Positions 24,228 to 32,145 of a stretch of 46,950 nucleotides of DNA are shown piece by piece. A program made the translations under genes and the position numbers. Under the pieces are notes generated by a model, which worked only from the letters and a program-made list of their open reading frames with translations, did no database searches and was not told the origin of the DNA. Location: contig CANCXX010000035.1 in NCBI GenBank assembly GCA_947381965.1, positions 1 to 46,950 on the forward strand, read 5' to 3'. The stretch comes from an uncultured bacterium (GTDB taxonomy: Bacteria > Bacillota > Clostridia > Lachnospirales > Lachnospiraceae). Each line of letters begins with the position of its first letter. Within the stretch, counting starts at the first letter, position 1.

Positions 24228-26426
24228 ATGATAAAACGCCCATTAGGGCTGGGATGCCTTCTGATAACAGCGCTTTTGTTTGCGCTGACAGTCTGCTTCC
24301 CTGCTCCCTACAGGGATTATGGCAGCTTTCAGGGAAAACGGTTTGCCGTAACAGGAAAAGTATATAAAAAGGAAACATCGGTGAAAAAAGGGAAATTGGT
24401 GTCCATCCTTTATCTAAAACGAAGCCGGAGGGCGGAGATGGCAAAAGACAGGGCCGCCCCAGAGTGGGAGAGGGTCGTATGCTATTTAAAGGATGGACAA
24501 ATGGAGCCGGAAATGGGAAGCATAGTGATGCTGGAAGGCAGACTGGCAGCTTTTGAGCGGGCTTCAAACCCAGGACAGTTCGATACATATTCTTATTATC
24601 AGATTTCTAAAATTTCTTACCGCCTGAATCAGGCGATAATATTATCAAAATCCACAAAATATAACCATTTAGAAGAAGCCTGTCACAGACTGAAAATTTA
24701 TTTCTCCAATAAGTTAAAGGAGGCGCTGCCAGAAGAAGCGTTTTCTGTGATGCAGGCAATGCTTCTTGGTATGAAAGGAAACATGGAACAGGAGTTAAAG
24801 GCCCTGTACCAAAGAAACGGAATTGCCCATGTGCTTGCCATTTCCGGGCTGCATGTGTCAATGCTTGGCATGGGGCTTTATCATCTTCTAAGAAAAAGTG
24901 GTGTGCCTATGAAGGCATCAGCGGTTATTTCTGCTATATTTATCTTCCTTTTTGGAATGATGACAGGCTTTTCTGTCTCTGCACTCAGGGCAGTGGTAAT
25001 GTTTGCCATTCATATGGCCGGAATTTTTTGGGGGCGTACGTATGATATGTTGACGGCGGTGGCTTTGGCGGCAGTTTTGGTGCTTTTTGAACAGCCTCTT
25101 TATCTTTATCACAGTGGATTTGTGTTTTCCTTTGGCTGTGTGCTGGGTATCGGGGTAATCCGGCCTGTACTAATGGAGGGAAAGCTTTTGGAATGCCGGG
25201 CCGTAAAAGCTTTGGCAGGGGGGATTGGAATGATGATAATTACCCTGCCTGTATATCTCTGGTTTTACTATCAGTTTCCGGTATATTCTGTTTTTCTGAA
25301 TCTTCTGGTAATTCCTCTTATGAGTTTTCTGATGATGGCTGGGGTTTTTCTGATTATGTGTCAAATTATATGCCCTGTTTTTTCTACGCCATTTTGTTTT
25401 TTTATTCAGGGGGTACTTAAAATATATGAAAGGACATGCGCATTTTGTGATACCCTTCCTGGTGGACAGCTGACACCGGGAAAGCCGCAAATATGGCAAG
25501 TGATAGCATATCTGCTTATTCTGCTGTTGGTGGTTTTATTTAAGAAAAAGTTAAAGCCTCTGCTGCGCTGGTGCGCAGCAGGTATGGCTATGATGCTGTT
25601 AATGATTCAAACCAGGGAAGAATTTTCCCTGATATTCCTTGATGTGGGGCAGGGAGACTGTATTTATATTGAAAATGAAAATGGAAGCTGTTATCTGGTG
25701 GATGGAGGAAGTTCCTCTGTTTCCAATGTGGGAAAGTACCGGATTATTCCATTTTTAAAAATACGGGGCGCCACCCGAATAGAAGCAGTGTTTGTAACCC
25801 ACCCGGACGAAGATCACTGTAATGGAATTGAAGAACTGCTGGATGCCGGAAGACGTGAGGGAATAACTATAAGCAATCTGATATTGCCGGATGTGGATGA
25901 AGAGCTGAAAAATGATGCTTATAAAAGGCTGGAGTGTGGGGCAGTACAGAGGGGCATTCCCCTGTCTTATATAAAAAGAGGACAGAAAATCAACAGTGGG
26001 AAAATGACTCTTACCTGCCTGAACCCTTCTGGGGATGTTCATTATGAGGGAACCAATGAATACTCCGTGGTGCTGGAGCTTACTTACGGCGCCTTTGGCG
26101 CACTGCTTACCGGTGATGTGGAAGGAAGAGGGGAGCGGGCGCTAATCCAGTATATAAAAGAGAAGGATTTGGGACAGATTACAGTTTTAAAGGCAGCCCA
26201 TCATGGATCGGGCGGATCGACGCCCAATGAATTTTTAGACAGCTTGAATCCTGCCTATACAATTATATCCTGTGGCAGGAATAATTCTTATGGACATCCG
26301 CATAAGGACTTGACGGAGCGTTTAGCGTCCCATGAGTCAGAGACGTTTATTACTTATGAAACAGGGGCTGTAACTTTTACTACAGATGGGAGAAAGGCGC
26401 GTCTTTTAAAGTTTAGCGGTGAATAA
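24228..26426 (+). CDS. comEC: ComEC/Rec2 DNA internalisation channel
   Basis: Protein of 732 residues with the three expected parts. After two membrane helices comes an OB-like domain (about 30-110). The competence membrane domain includes NGIAHVLAISGLHVSMLG at about 195-212 and many helices to about 445. A C-terminal metallo-beta-lactamase domain has FLDVGQGDCIYIE, VDGGSSS, THPDEDHCNG (about 524-533) and AAHHGSGGS. It should pass single-stranded DNA through the membrane, and the beta-lactamase domain may degrade the other strand. AAAGGA precedes the ATG by 7 nt. It lies 18 nt after the GerMN gene. Confidence 0.94.
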   Translation: MIKRPLGLGCLLITALLFALTVCFPAPYRDYGSFQGKRFAVTGKVYKKETSVKKGKLVSILYLKRSRRAEMAKDRAAPEWERVVCYLKDGQMEPEMGSIVMLEGRLAAFERASNPGQFDTYSYYQISKISYRLNQAIILSKSTKYNHLEEACHRLKIYFSNKLKEALPEEAFSVMQAMLLGMKGNMEQELKALYQRNGIAHVLAISGLHVSMLGMGLYHLLRKSGVPMKASAVISAIFIFLFGMMTGFSVSALRAVVMFAIHMAGIFWGRTYDMLTAVALAAVLVLFEQPLYLYHSGFVFSFGCVLGIGVIRPVLMEGKLLECRAVKALAGGIGMMIITLPVYLWFYYQFPVYSVFLNLLVIPLMSFLMMAGVFLIMCQIICPVFSTPFCFFIQGVLKIYERTCAFCDTLPGGQLTPGKPQIWQVIAYLLILLLVVLFKKKLKPLLRWCAAGMAMMLLMIQTREEFSLIFLDVGQGDCIYIENENGSCYLVDGGSSSVSNVGKYRIIPFLKIRGATRIEAVFVTHPDEDHCNGIEELLDAGRREGITISNLILPDVDEELKNDAYKRLECGAVQRGIPLSYIKRGQKINSGKMTLTCLNPSGDVHYEGTNEYSVVLELTYGAFGALLTGDVEGRGERALIQYIKEKDLGQITVLKAAHHGSGGSTPNEFLDSLNPAYTIISCGRNNSYGHPHKDLTERLASHESETFITYETGAVTFTTDGRKARLLKFSGE

Positions 26427-26511
26427 CAGATGGAAGTATGATATACTTTATGGCAGGGCCTGGTATACAGGGATATAAGCTTTGCAGAGAGAGGACCTAT
26501 GGAGGGATAAT

Positions 26512-27489
26512 ATGCAGCGTTTAAATGAAGATATTAAAACGGGACAATTTAATCATATATATCTTTTATACGGAGATGAGGCTTATTTGCGGAGACAGTA
26601 TAGAGACAGGCTGAAAGAAGCGGTTATTGGGGATGATCATATGAATTACCATTATTATGAGGGAAAGGATATTTCCATAGGCACTGTAATTGACCAGGCG
26701 GAAACCATGCCTTTTTTTGCCAGCCGCAGGCTCATTGTACTGGAAAACAGCGGACTTTTTAAAAGTGGTGGGGAAGCTCTTGCCCAATATCTGTCCGAAC
26801 CGGCGCAGGATACTTATTTTGTATTTGTAGAGACAGAAGTAGATAAAAGAAGCCGTCTTTACAAGGCAGTACAAACAAAGGGCTGTGTGGTAAAATTTGA
26901 TATCCAGGATGAGAATACCTTAAAACGCTGGATTTTAGGCATGGTGAAAAAAGAAAATAAAAAAATTTCGGAATCAGCTTTAAATTATCTGTTGGAAAAG
27001 ACAGGAACAGATATGGACAATATAAAAAAAGAAACGGAAAAACTGTTCTGTTACTGTATGGACGAAGAGCTAATTACAGAAAAACACATAGAAGAAATCT
27101 GTACAAAAAAAATTGGAAATCATATATTTGATATGGTAAGCGCTATTGCTGACAAAAAGCAGAAGCTGGCACTGGATTTGTATTATGAACTGCTTGCACA
27201 AAAGGAGCCGCCCATGCGGATTTTATTTCTGATTGCCAGACAGTTTAATCTGCTTTTACAGGTAAAGGAGCTTCAGGGAAAGAGCCTGCCAAACAAGGCA
27301 ATTGGGGAAAAAGTTGGCCTTCCAGGTTTTATTGCCGGAAAGTATGTAACCCAGGCGTCCCGTTTCCGAAGGGAGGAAATAAGAAATGCGCTGGAAGCCT
27401 GTGTCGCCGCCGAGGAAGACATTAAAACCGGGAAAATGAACGATTATATGAGTGTGGAAATGCTCATAATCAAATACAGCAAAACCTAA
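26512..27489 (+). CDS. holA: DNA polymerase III delta subunit
   Basis: Clamp-loader subunit that opens the beta sliding clamp. The protein has 325 residues: N-terminal NHIYLLYGDEAYLRRQY, the AETMPFFASRRLIVLENSG block, a middle AAA+-like lid with LLEKTGTDMDNIKKETEKL, and a C-terminal collar with ILFLIARQFNLLLQVKEL. No Walker motif is expected in delta. GGAGG lies 6-7 nt before the ATG at 26512; an earlier TTG at 26482 is rejected. Its position after comEC is a conserved arrangement in Firmicutes. A structured tandem repeat begins 7 nt after its stop. Confidence 0.93.
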   Translation: MQRLNEDIKTGQFNHIYLLYGDEAYLRRQYRDRLKEAVIGDDHMNYHYYEGKDISIGTVIDQAETMPFFASRRLIVLENSGLFKSGGEALAQYLSEPAQDTYFVFVETEVDKRSRLYKAVQTKGCVVKFDIQDENTLKRWILGMVKKENKKISESALNYLLEKTGTDMDNIKKETEKLFCYCMDEELITEKHIEEICTKKIGNHIFDMVSAIADKKQKLALDLYYELLAQKEPPMRILFLIARQFNLLLQVKELQGKSLPNKAIGEKVGLPGFIAGKYVTQASRFRREEIRNALEACVAAEEDIKTGKMNDYMSVEMLIIKYSKT

Positions 27490-27495
27490 AAAGTA

Positions 27496-27704
27496 GAACT
27501 GGAAAACAGCAGCCGCCCGGTCATTCCCAGACAGATGATGGACACGAAGAGTGTACATAATTTGTCACGGAAAAGGGAATGAAAGGGTGGATGCGGAACT
27601 GGAAAACAGCAGCCGCCCGATCATTCCCAGACAGATGATGGACACGAAGAGTGTACATAATTTGTCACGGAAAAGGGAATGAAAGGGTGGATGCGGAACT
27701 GGAA
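27496..27704 (+). repeat. Tandem array of a 100-bp structured repeat between holA and the Nudix gene
   Basis: Two 100-bp units (27496-27595 and 27596-27695), differing at one base (G27520 versus A27620), are followed by a partial third (GAACTGGAA, 27696-27704). Across the junction GGGAATGA-AA-GGGTGG (27575-27590) pairs with CCGCCC-GA-TCATTCCC (27613-27628), including one G-T pair. The stem encloses TGC/GCA and the loop GGAACTGGAAAACA (27595-27608). CCCAGAC follows the stem. The array ends 5 nt before the AAAGGA of the Nudix gene. Loop and layout match the array at 14344 although the stems are unrelated in sequence. Confidence 0.9.
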
Positions 27705-27719
27705 TAAGAAAGGATAATC

Positions 27720-28781
27720 ATGAAAAGTAATTTAACAACTTTGTGTTATATTGAAAGGGACAATCAGTATTTGATGCTTCACAGGATTTCCAAGAAGAAT
27801 GATGTCAATAAGGATAAATGGATAGGTATAGGAGGACATTTTGAAGGGGATGAAAGCCCGGAGGATTGTCTTTTACGGGAAGCTAGGGAGGAAACGGGAC
27901 TTACGCTTACCTCTTATTGTTTTCGGGGAATTGTCACCTTTTGTTTTGAGGGGCATCCGGCAGAGTACATGTGTCTTTATACAGCAGATGGTTTTGAAGG
28001 CACTTTAAAGGCATGTGATGAAGGAAAGCTTGAATGGGTGGATAAGGATACTGTTTTCGGACTGAACTTATGGGATGGGGATATTTTCTTTTTGGATTTA
28101 CTGGATAAGGAAATTCCCTTTTTTTCCTTAAAATTATGCTATCGTAAGGATTGCTCATGGTATCGGGGAGTGTTTAACGGAAGGGAGCTGGAGCTTTTGG
28201 ATCTTTGTGGCGGGGACGGGCAGCCCACAGGCCATGTGAAAGAGAGAAGTATGGTGCACAGGGATGGAGATTTTCACAGAACTGTGCATATATGGGTTGT
28301 CAGAAAAAGAGCAGACGGCGGTATAGATATACTTTTACAAAAGCGAAGCAAAAAAAAGGATGCCTATCCGGGATGCTATGATATTTCGTCAGCAGGACAT
28401 GTACTTGCAGGAGATGATTTTGAAACTTCCGCTTTGCGGGAAATGGAAGAAGAGCTCGGTATTCGGGCGGAAAAAGAGGACTTAAGATTTATTGGTTTTC
28501 ATGAGGGATACATAGAGGCGGTTTTTTGGGGGCAGATTTTTAAGGATTGGGAGATCAGTGCGGTATATCTTTATGAAAAGCCAGTGGATTCTGAAACTTT
28601 GTCATTGCAGGAAAGTGAAGTGGAGGAAGTGGTTTTTATGGACTATGATACAGCAAATGAGAAAATAAAATCAGGGAACATGCCAAGTTGTATTTACCCG
28701 GAGGAGTTTACACTTATCAGAAATGCCCTGAAACCCGGATTCTGTGCGGATGGCGTCTGGATTAAGGAAAAGATTTTATAA
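27720..28781 (+). CDS. Double Nudix-domain hydrolase
   Basis: Protein of 353 residues fusing two Nudix domains. The first (about 1-145) resembles MutT-type 8-oxo-dGTP diphosphatases, with the full box GHFEGDESPEDCLLREAREETGL at 39-61. The second (about 160-345) resembles the Nudix proteins related to isopentenyl-diphosphate isomerase (FHRTVHIWVV, LLQKRSKKKDAYPGCYD); its box GHVLAGDD-x6-REMEEELGI has Asp where the first Glu is usual but keeps the metal-binding REMEEE. AAAGGA lies 6 nt before the ATG. A role in nucleotide clean-up or in hydrolysing another diphosphate is possible. Substrates are not predictable. Confidence 0.88.
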   Translation: MKSNLTTLCYIERDNQYLMLHRISKKNDVNKDKWIGIGGHFEGDESPEDCLLREAREETGLTLTSYCFRGIVTFCFEGHPAEYMCLYTADGFEGTLKACDEGKLEWVDKDTVFGLNLWDGDIFFLDLLDKEIPFFSLKLCYRKDCSWYRGVFNGRELELLDLCGGDGQPTGHVKERSMVHRDGDFHRTVHIWVVRKRADGGIDILLQKRSKKKDAYPGCYDISSAGHVLAGDDFETSALREMEEELGIRAEKEDLRFIGFHEGYIEAVFWGQIFKDWEISAVYLYEKPVDSETLSLQESEVEEVVFMDYDTANEKIKSGNMPSCIYPEEFTLIRNALKPGFCADGVWIKEKIL

Positions 28782-28800
28782 ATTGTTTAGATTCCGGTAA

Positions 28801-28828
28801 TTGACTTTTTCTGGCATGAGCGTAGAAT
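28801..28828 (+). promoter_or_regulatory. Probable promoter of the glycosyltransferase-ftsH unit
   Basis: TTGACT (28801-28806) and TAGAAT (28823-28828) are 16 bp apart, with the transcript expected near 28835, about 35 nt before the start codon. Confidence 0.5.
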
Positions 28829-28869
28829 TTTTCATTAAGCGCAACACATTAATTTGAGGGGTGATAGAA

Positions 28870-29694
28870 ATGAACCAGCCGCTGGTGAGCATAATTGTGC
28901 CGGTTTATAATGGAGAAAAATCAATTGAACGTTGTTTAAGGAGCATTCAAAATCAGAGTTATTCCAATATCGAAGTCATTATAGTAAATGACGGCAGTAC
29001 GGACCATACGGAAAGAGTGATTGAGAAATACGCGGCGTCTGACAGCCGGTTCCTTTATATTAAGAAGGATAACAGCGGTGTTTCTGACAGCAGAAATATA
29101 GGAATGAGAACGGCGAAAGGTGAGTATTTACAGTTCGTAGATGGAGACGACTGGTTAGTGAAGCATGCAACGGAAGAGTTTGTTAAGATGGCGCTTACTT
29201 TTGGCTGTGACATGGTTATTTCCGATTATTACAGGGTATGGGGAAGACGGATTATGGAGAAAGGCCATATTGAGGGAGGCCCTGTTATTACCCGGAATCG
29301 GTATGCGGAATATATGATGGAGGCCCCCGCAAATTTTTATTATGGAGTTTTGTGGAATAAACTGTTTAAAGCTGACATTGTCAGACGATTTGCCCTTTCC
29401 TGTCCGCCGGAACTTGACTGGTGTGAGGATTTCATGTTTAATCTGGAATATCTGGAGTATGTGGGAAAAGTGGGAGTGATAACGAAACCTCTTTATTATT
29501 ATGTTAAGACAAAGGGAAGTCTGGTTGATACCCGAATTAATTTTCAGAAAACGGTACAGACCAAGCGACTGCTCTTTAGTTATTATAAAGAACTGTATCA
29601 GAATATTGATTTGTATGAGGATAATAAAATGCGGATACGGATGTTTTATCTGTCCTTTGCACATGATAAGATTAAAAAGATAAAGTCAGCTTAA
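28870..29694 (+). CDS. Family 2 glycosyltransferase
   Basis: Protein of 274 residues of GT-A fold: VSIIVPVYNGEKSIERCLRS at the N-terminus, IIVNDGSTDHT for the nucleotide sugar, and VDGDDWL as the metal-binding DXD region, with the acceptor-side segment LDWCEDFMFNLEYLE. No membrane helix is present, so it is probably a peripheral cytoplasmic enzyme adding a sugar to a surface polymer or lipid. Donor and acceptor cannot be told. GAGGGG is 8 nt before the ATG at 28870; the GTG at 28861 overlaps that box and is rejected. ftsH follows 20 nt downstream. Confidence 0.9.
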   Translation: MNQPLVSIIVPVYNGEKSIERCLRSIQNQSYSNIEVIIVNDGSTDHTERVIEKYAASDSRFLYIKKDNSGVSDSRNIGMRTAKGEYLQFVDGDDWLVKHATEEFVKMALTFGCDMVISDYYRVWGRRIMEKGHIEGGPVITRNRYAEYMMEAPANFYYGVLWNKLFKADIVRRFALSCPPELDWCEDFMFNLEYLEYVGKVGVITKPLYYYVKTKGSLVDTRINFQKTVQTKRLLFSYYKELYQNIDLYEDNKMRIRMFYLSFAHDKIKKIKSA

Positions 29695-29714
29695 GAGACG
29701 AAAGGAGAGGAAGA

Positions 29715-31547
29715 ATGAAAGAAGTAAAGCCGCCAAAGAAACCATTAATTTTTTATTATTTTATTGTAATGCTTGTAATGATGCTGTTAAACAGTTTTTT
29801 ATTTCCCAGGCTTTTAAAGCCACAGGTGGAAAGTGTGGACTATGGTACTTTTCTTGATATGGTGGAAGAAAAGCAGGTGAAGATGGTCCAGATTGAAGGA
29901 GAATACATTTATTTTGTTGATAAACAGGAAACGCCTGCATATTACCGCACAACGACCTTTGATGATCCGGAGCTTGTGGAGCGGCTGCGGCAGTCAGAGT
30001 GTACCTTTGGCAGAGTGGTGCAGGAGGAAATGTCTCCGATATTAAGCTTTATTATCAGCTGGATACTGCCTATTGTAATTTTTGTAGCTCTGGGACAGTG
30101 GCTGTCCTCCCGGCTGATGAAGAAAATGGGCGGCGGGCTTCCCTCCATGCAGTTTGGAAAAAGTAATGCAAAAATCTATGTGGAATCCACCACTGGAATT
30201 AAATTCAGCGATGTGGCCGGCGAGGATGAAGCCAAGGAAGTGTTGACGGAAATTGTGGATTTTCTTCATAATTCACAGAAGTATCAGGAAATCGGCGCAT
30301 CTATGCCTAAAGGAGCATTGCTGGTGGGCCCTCCCGGAACAGGTAAGACTCTGCTGGCGAAAGCAGTAGCAGGAGAAGCAAATGTTCCCTTTTTTTCCAT
30401 TTCAGGATCAGAATTTGTGGAAATGTTTGTAGGGATGGGAGCTGCGAAGGTCCGTGATCTGTTTAAACAGGCCAATGAGAAGGCACCCTGCATTGTGTTT
30501 ATAGATGAGATTGACACCATTGGAAAGAAACGTGACAATGGCGGTATGGGAGGCAACGATGAAAGGGAACAGACATTGAACCAGCTTCTTACGGAAATGG
30601 ATGGTTTTGACGGTTCAAAAGGGGTAGTGATTTTAGCGGCGACTAACAGACCGGAATCCCTTGACCCGGCGCTTTTACGTCCCGGCCGCTTTGACAGACG
30701 GGTTCCGGTAGAGCTTCCGGATTTAGCAGGAAGGGAAGCAATTTTAAAGGTACATGCCAAAAAGGTAAAACTGGGGGATGACATTGATTTTAATGCCATT
30801 GCAAGGGCTGCTTCCGGCGCCTCCGGTGCAGAGCTTGCCAATATGGTAAATGAAGCGGCATTGCGGGCAGTGCGGGAAGGACGTCAGTATGTTACGCAGG
30901 CGGATCTGGAAGAGAGCATTGAAGTGGTCATTGCAGGATATCAGAAGAAAAATAAAGTGCTTTCAGATAAAGAAAAGCTGATAGTTTCCTATCATGAAAT
31001 CGGACATGCACTGGTGGCGGCTTTGCAGACACACTCTGCACCTGTAACCAAAATTACAATTATCCCAAGAACTTCCGGTGCACTGGGGTATACCATGCAG
31101 GTGGAGGAAGGGGAGCGCAATCTGATGAGCAAAGAAGAGATTGAAAACAAAATTGCCACCTTTACTGGCGGCCGTGTGGCGGAGAAAATCATTTTCAAGT
31201 CTGTCACAACCGGCGCTTCCAACGATATTGAGCAGGCGACAAAACTTGCAAGGGCTATGATTACCAGATACGGCATGAGCGAGGAGTTTGGTATGGTAGC
31301 GCTTGAGACAGTGACAAACCAGTATCTGGGCGGTGATGCGTCCCTGGCATGTTCGGAAGATACGGCAAAGGAAATTGACAGAAAAGTAATTGAGACGGTA
31401 AAGCGTCAGTATGAAAAAGCAGAAAAACTCCTAACTGAAAATAAGGAGAAGCTGCATGAACTGGCAAAGTACCTGTATGAAAAAGAAACCATTACAGGGG
31501 AAGAATTTATGAAAATTTTAAATGAAGAACAGTTGGATGAAAACTGA
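29715..31547 (+). CDS. ftsH: ATP-dependent zinc metalloprotease FtsH
   Basis: Membrane AAA+ protease that degrades damaged membrane proteins and some regulators. The protein has 610 residues: membrane helices at about 11-30 and 109-127 enclose a short extracellular domain. Walker A GPPGTGKT (205-212), Walker B VFIDEID (261-267) and the second region of homology up to LRPGRFDRR follow. The zinc motif is H427-E-I-G-H431, with Ile where Ala is usual, and the third ligand Asp lies in GASNDIEQATK. AAAGGAG precedes the ATG. Whether this is the only FtsH of the organism is unknown; linkage to a glycosyltransferase is not the usual ftsH context (tilS-hpt). Confidence 0.95.
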   Translation: MKEVKPPKKPLIFYYFIVMLVMMLLNSFLFPRLLKPQVESVDYGTFLDMVEEKQVKMVQIEGEYIYFVDKQETPAYYRTTTFDDPELVERLRQSECTFGRVVQEEMSPILSFIISWILPIVIFVALGQWLSSRLMKKMGGGLPSMQFGKSNAKIYVESTTGIKFSDVAGEDEAKEVLTEIVDFLHNSQKYQEIGASMPKGALLVGPPGTGKTLLAKAVAGEANVPFFSISGSEFVEMFVGMGAAKVRDLFKQANEKAPCIVFIDEIDTIGKKRDNGGMGGNDEREQTLNQLLTEMDGFDGSKGVVILAATNRPESLDPALLRPGRFDRRVPVELPDLAGREAILKVHAKKVKLGDDIDFNAIARAASGASGAELANMVNEAALRAVREGRQYVTQADLEESIEVVIAGYQKKNKVLSDKEKLIVSYHEIGHALVAALQTHSAPVTKITIIPRTSGALGYTMQVEEGERNLMSKEEIENKIATFTGGRVAEKIIFKSVTTGASNDIEQATKLARAMITRYGMSEEFGMVALETVTNQYLGGDASLACSEDTAKEIDRKVIETVKRQYEKAEKLLTENKEKLHELAKYLYEKETITGEEFMKILNEEQLDEN

Positions 31548-31610
31548 ATGTTTTTACATTGTAATTAAATGATATAAAAAGTGACTTTGGTTAAAAATAT
31601 GGGAGGAATG

Positions 31611-31648
31611 ACTGCTGCCGGTTATAAAAAACTGGCAGCAGTTTTTTT
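31611..31648 (+). terminator. Rho-independent terminator of ftsH
   Basis: CTGCTGCC (31612-31619) pairs with GGCAGCAG (31634-31641). The stem continues inward through a G-T pair and GTT/AAC, and a run of seven T follows. It separates ftsH from the copper operon. Confidence 0.93.
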
Positions 31649-31719
31649 GAAAGGATTACTATGAACATCTTCGGTACATGAAAAATAGTGGCAGATATGC
31701 TGTTGCATGAAAAAAGGAA

Positions 31720-31778
31720 TTGACATATACCCTGTATGGGTATATTATAAATACACAATATACCTGTATGGGGTATAT
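31720..31778 (+). promoter_or_regulatory. Promoter and two CsoR-type operators of the copper operon
   Basis: TTGACA (31720-31725) and TATTAT (31743-31748) with a 17-bp spacer form the promoter. The spacer holds the palindrome ATATACCC-N5-GGGTATAT (31725-31745). A second copy, ATATACC-N7-GGTATAT (31758-31778), lies at or just after the transcript start, 33 bp further on. Both match the known style of CsoR operators (TACCC...GGGTA). Apo-CsoR bound here would block polymerase, and Cu(I) would release it. Confidence 0.85.
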
Positions 31779-31798
31779 GGGAGAGGAAGGGAGATAAT

Positions 31799-32104
31799 AT
31801 GCCAAAAGAAAGTTGTGAATGTATCCATACCAAACATACACCCAGGAGCGACAAACAATTAAAGCAGCTGCAAAACCGTTTAAACCGCATATCCGGTCAG
31901 CTGGGAGGAATCAGCAAAATGCTGGAGGAAAACCGCTATTGTGGGGATATTTTAATTCAGGTGGCGGCTGTGGAGAGTGCGTTGCAGAGTTTTGGCTATA
32001 CTATATTACAGGAACACTTGGAATCCTGCGTAACAGAAGAGGTTCAAAACGGAAACCAACAGATTATGGAAGAAGTGATTGCACTTGTTAAAAAGCTGAA
32101 ATAA
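31799..32104 (+). CDS. csoR: CsoR-type copper-sensing repressor
   Basis: All-helical DNA-binding repressor of 101 residues that releases DNA on binding Cu(I). The ligand set Cys48 (ENRYCGDIL), His73 and Cys77 (LQEHLESCV) is the C-H-C pattern of copper sensors in the CsoR/RcnR family. The core LQNRLNRISGQLGGISKML is the first helix. An extra Cys pair near the N-terminus (CECIH) is not part of the usual site. It is directly followed by copA (41 nt) and preceded by two matching operators, which supports a copper rather than nickel or sulfur role. Confidence 0.93.
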   Translation: MPKESCECIHTKHTPRSDKQLKQLQNRLNRISGQLGGISKMLEENRYCGDILIQVAAVESALQSFGYTILQEHLESCVTEEVQNGNQQIMEEVIALVKKLK

Positions 32105-32145
32105 ATTTGTAGATGAAAAACCTTGTAATTTATGGAGGTATTAGT

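Noticed and set aside
26738-26758. A 15-base match to the repeat-family loop (TACTGGAAAACAGCG) inside holA
   Set aside because: It encodes the conserved holA segment VLENSG, lacks the closing C-G pair and has no complementary flanking arms, so it is most likely a coincidence.
32113-32145. Longer copA start
   Set aside because: TGGAGG with 7-nt spacing precedes the ATG at 32146; the earlier ATG lacks a ribosome binding site.
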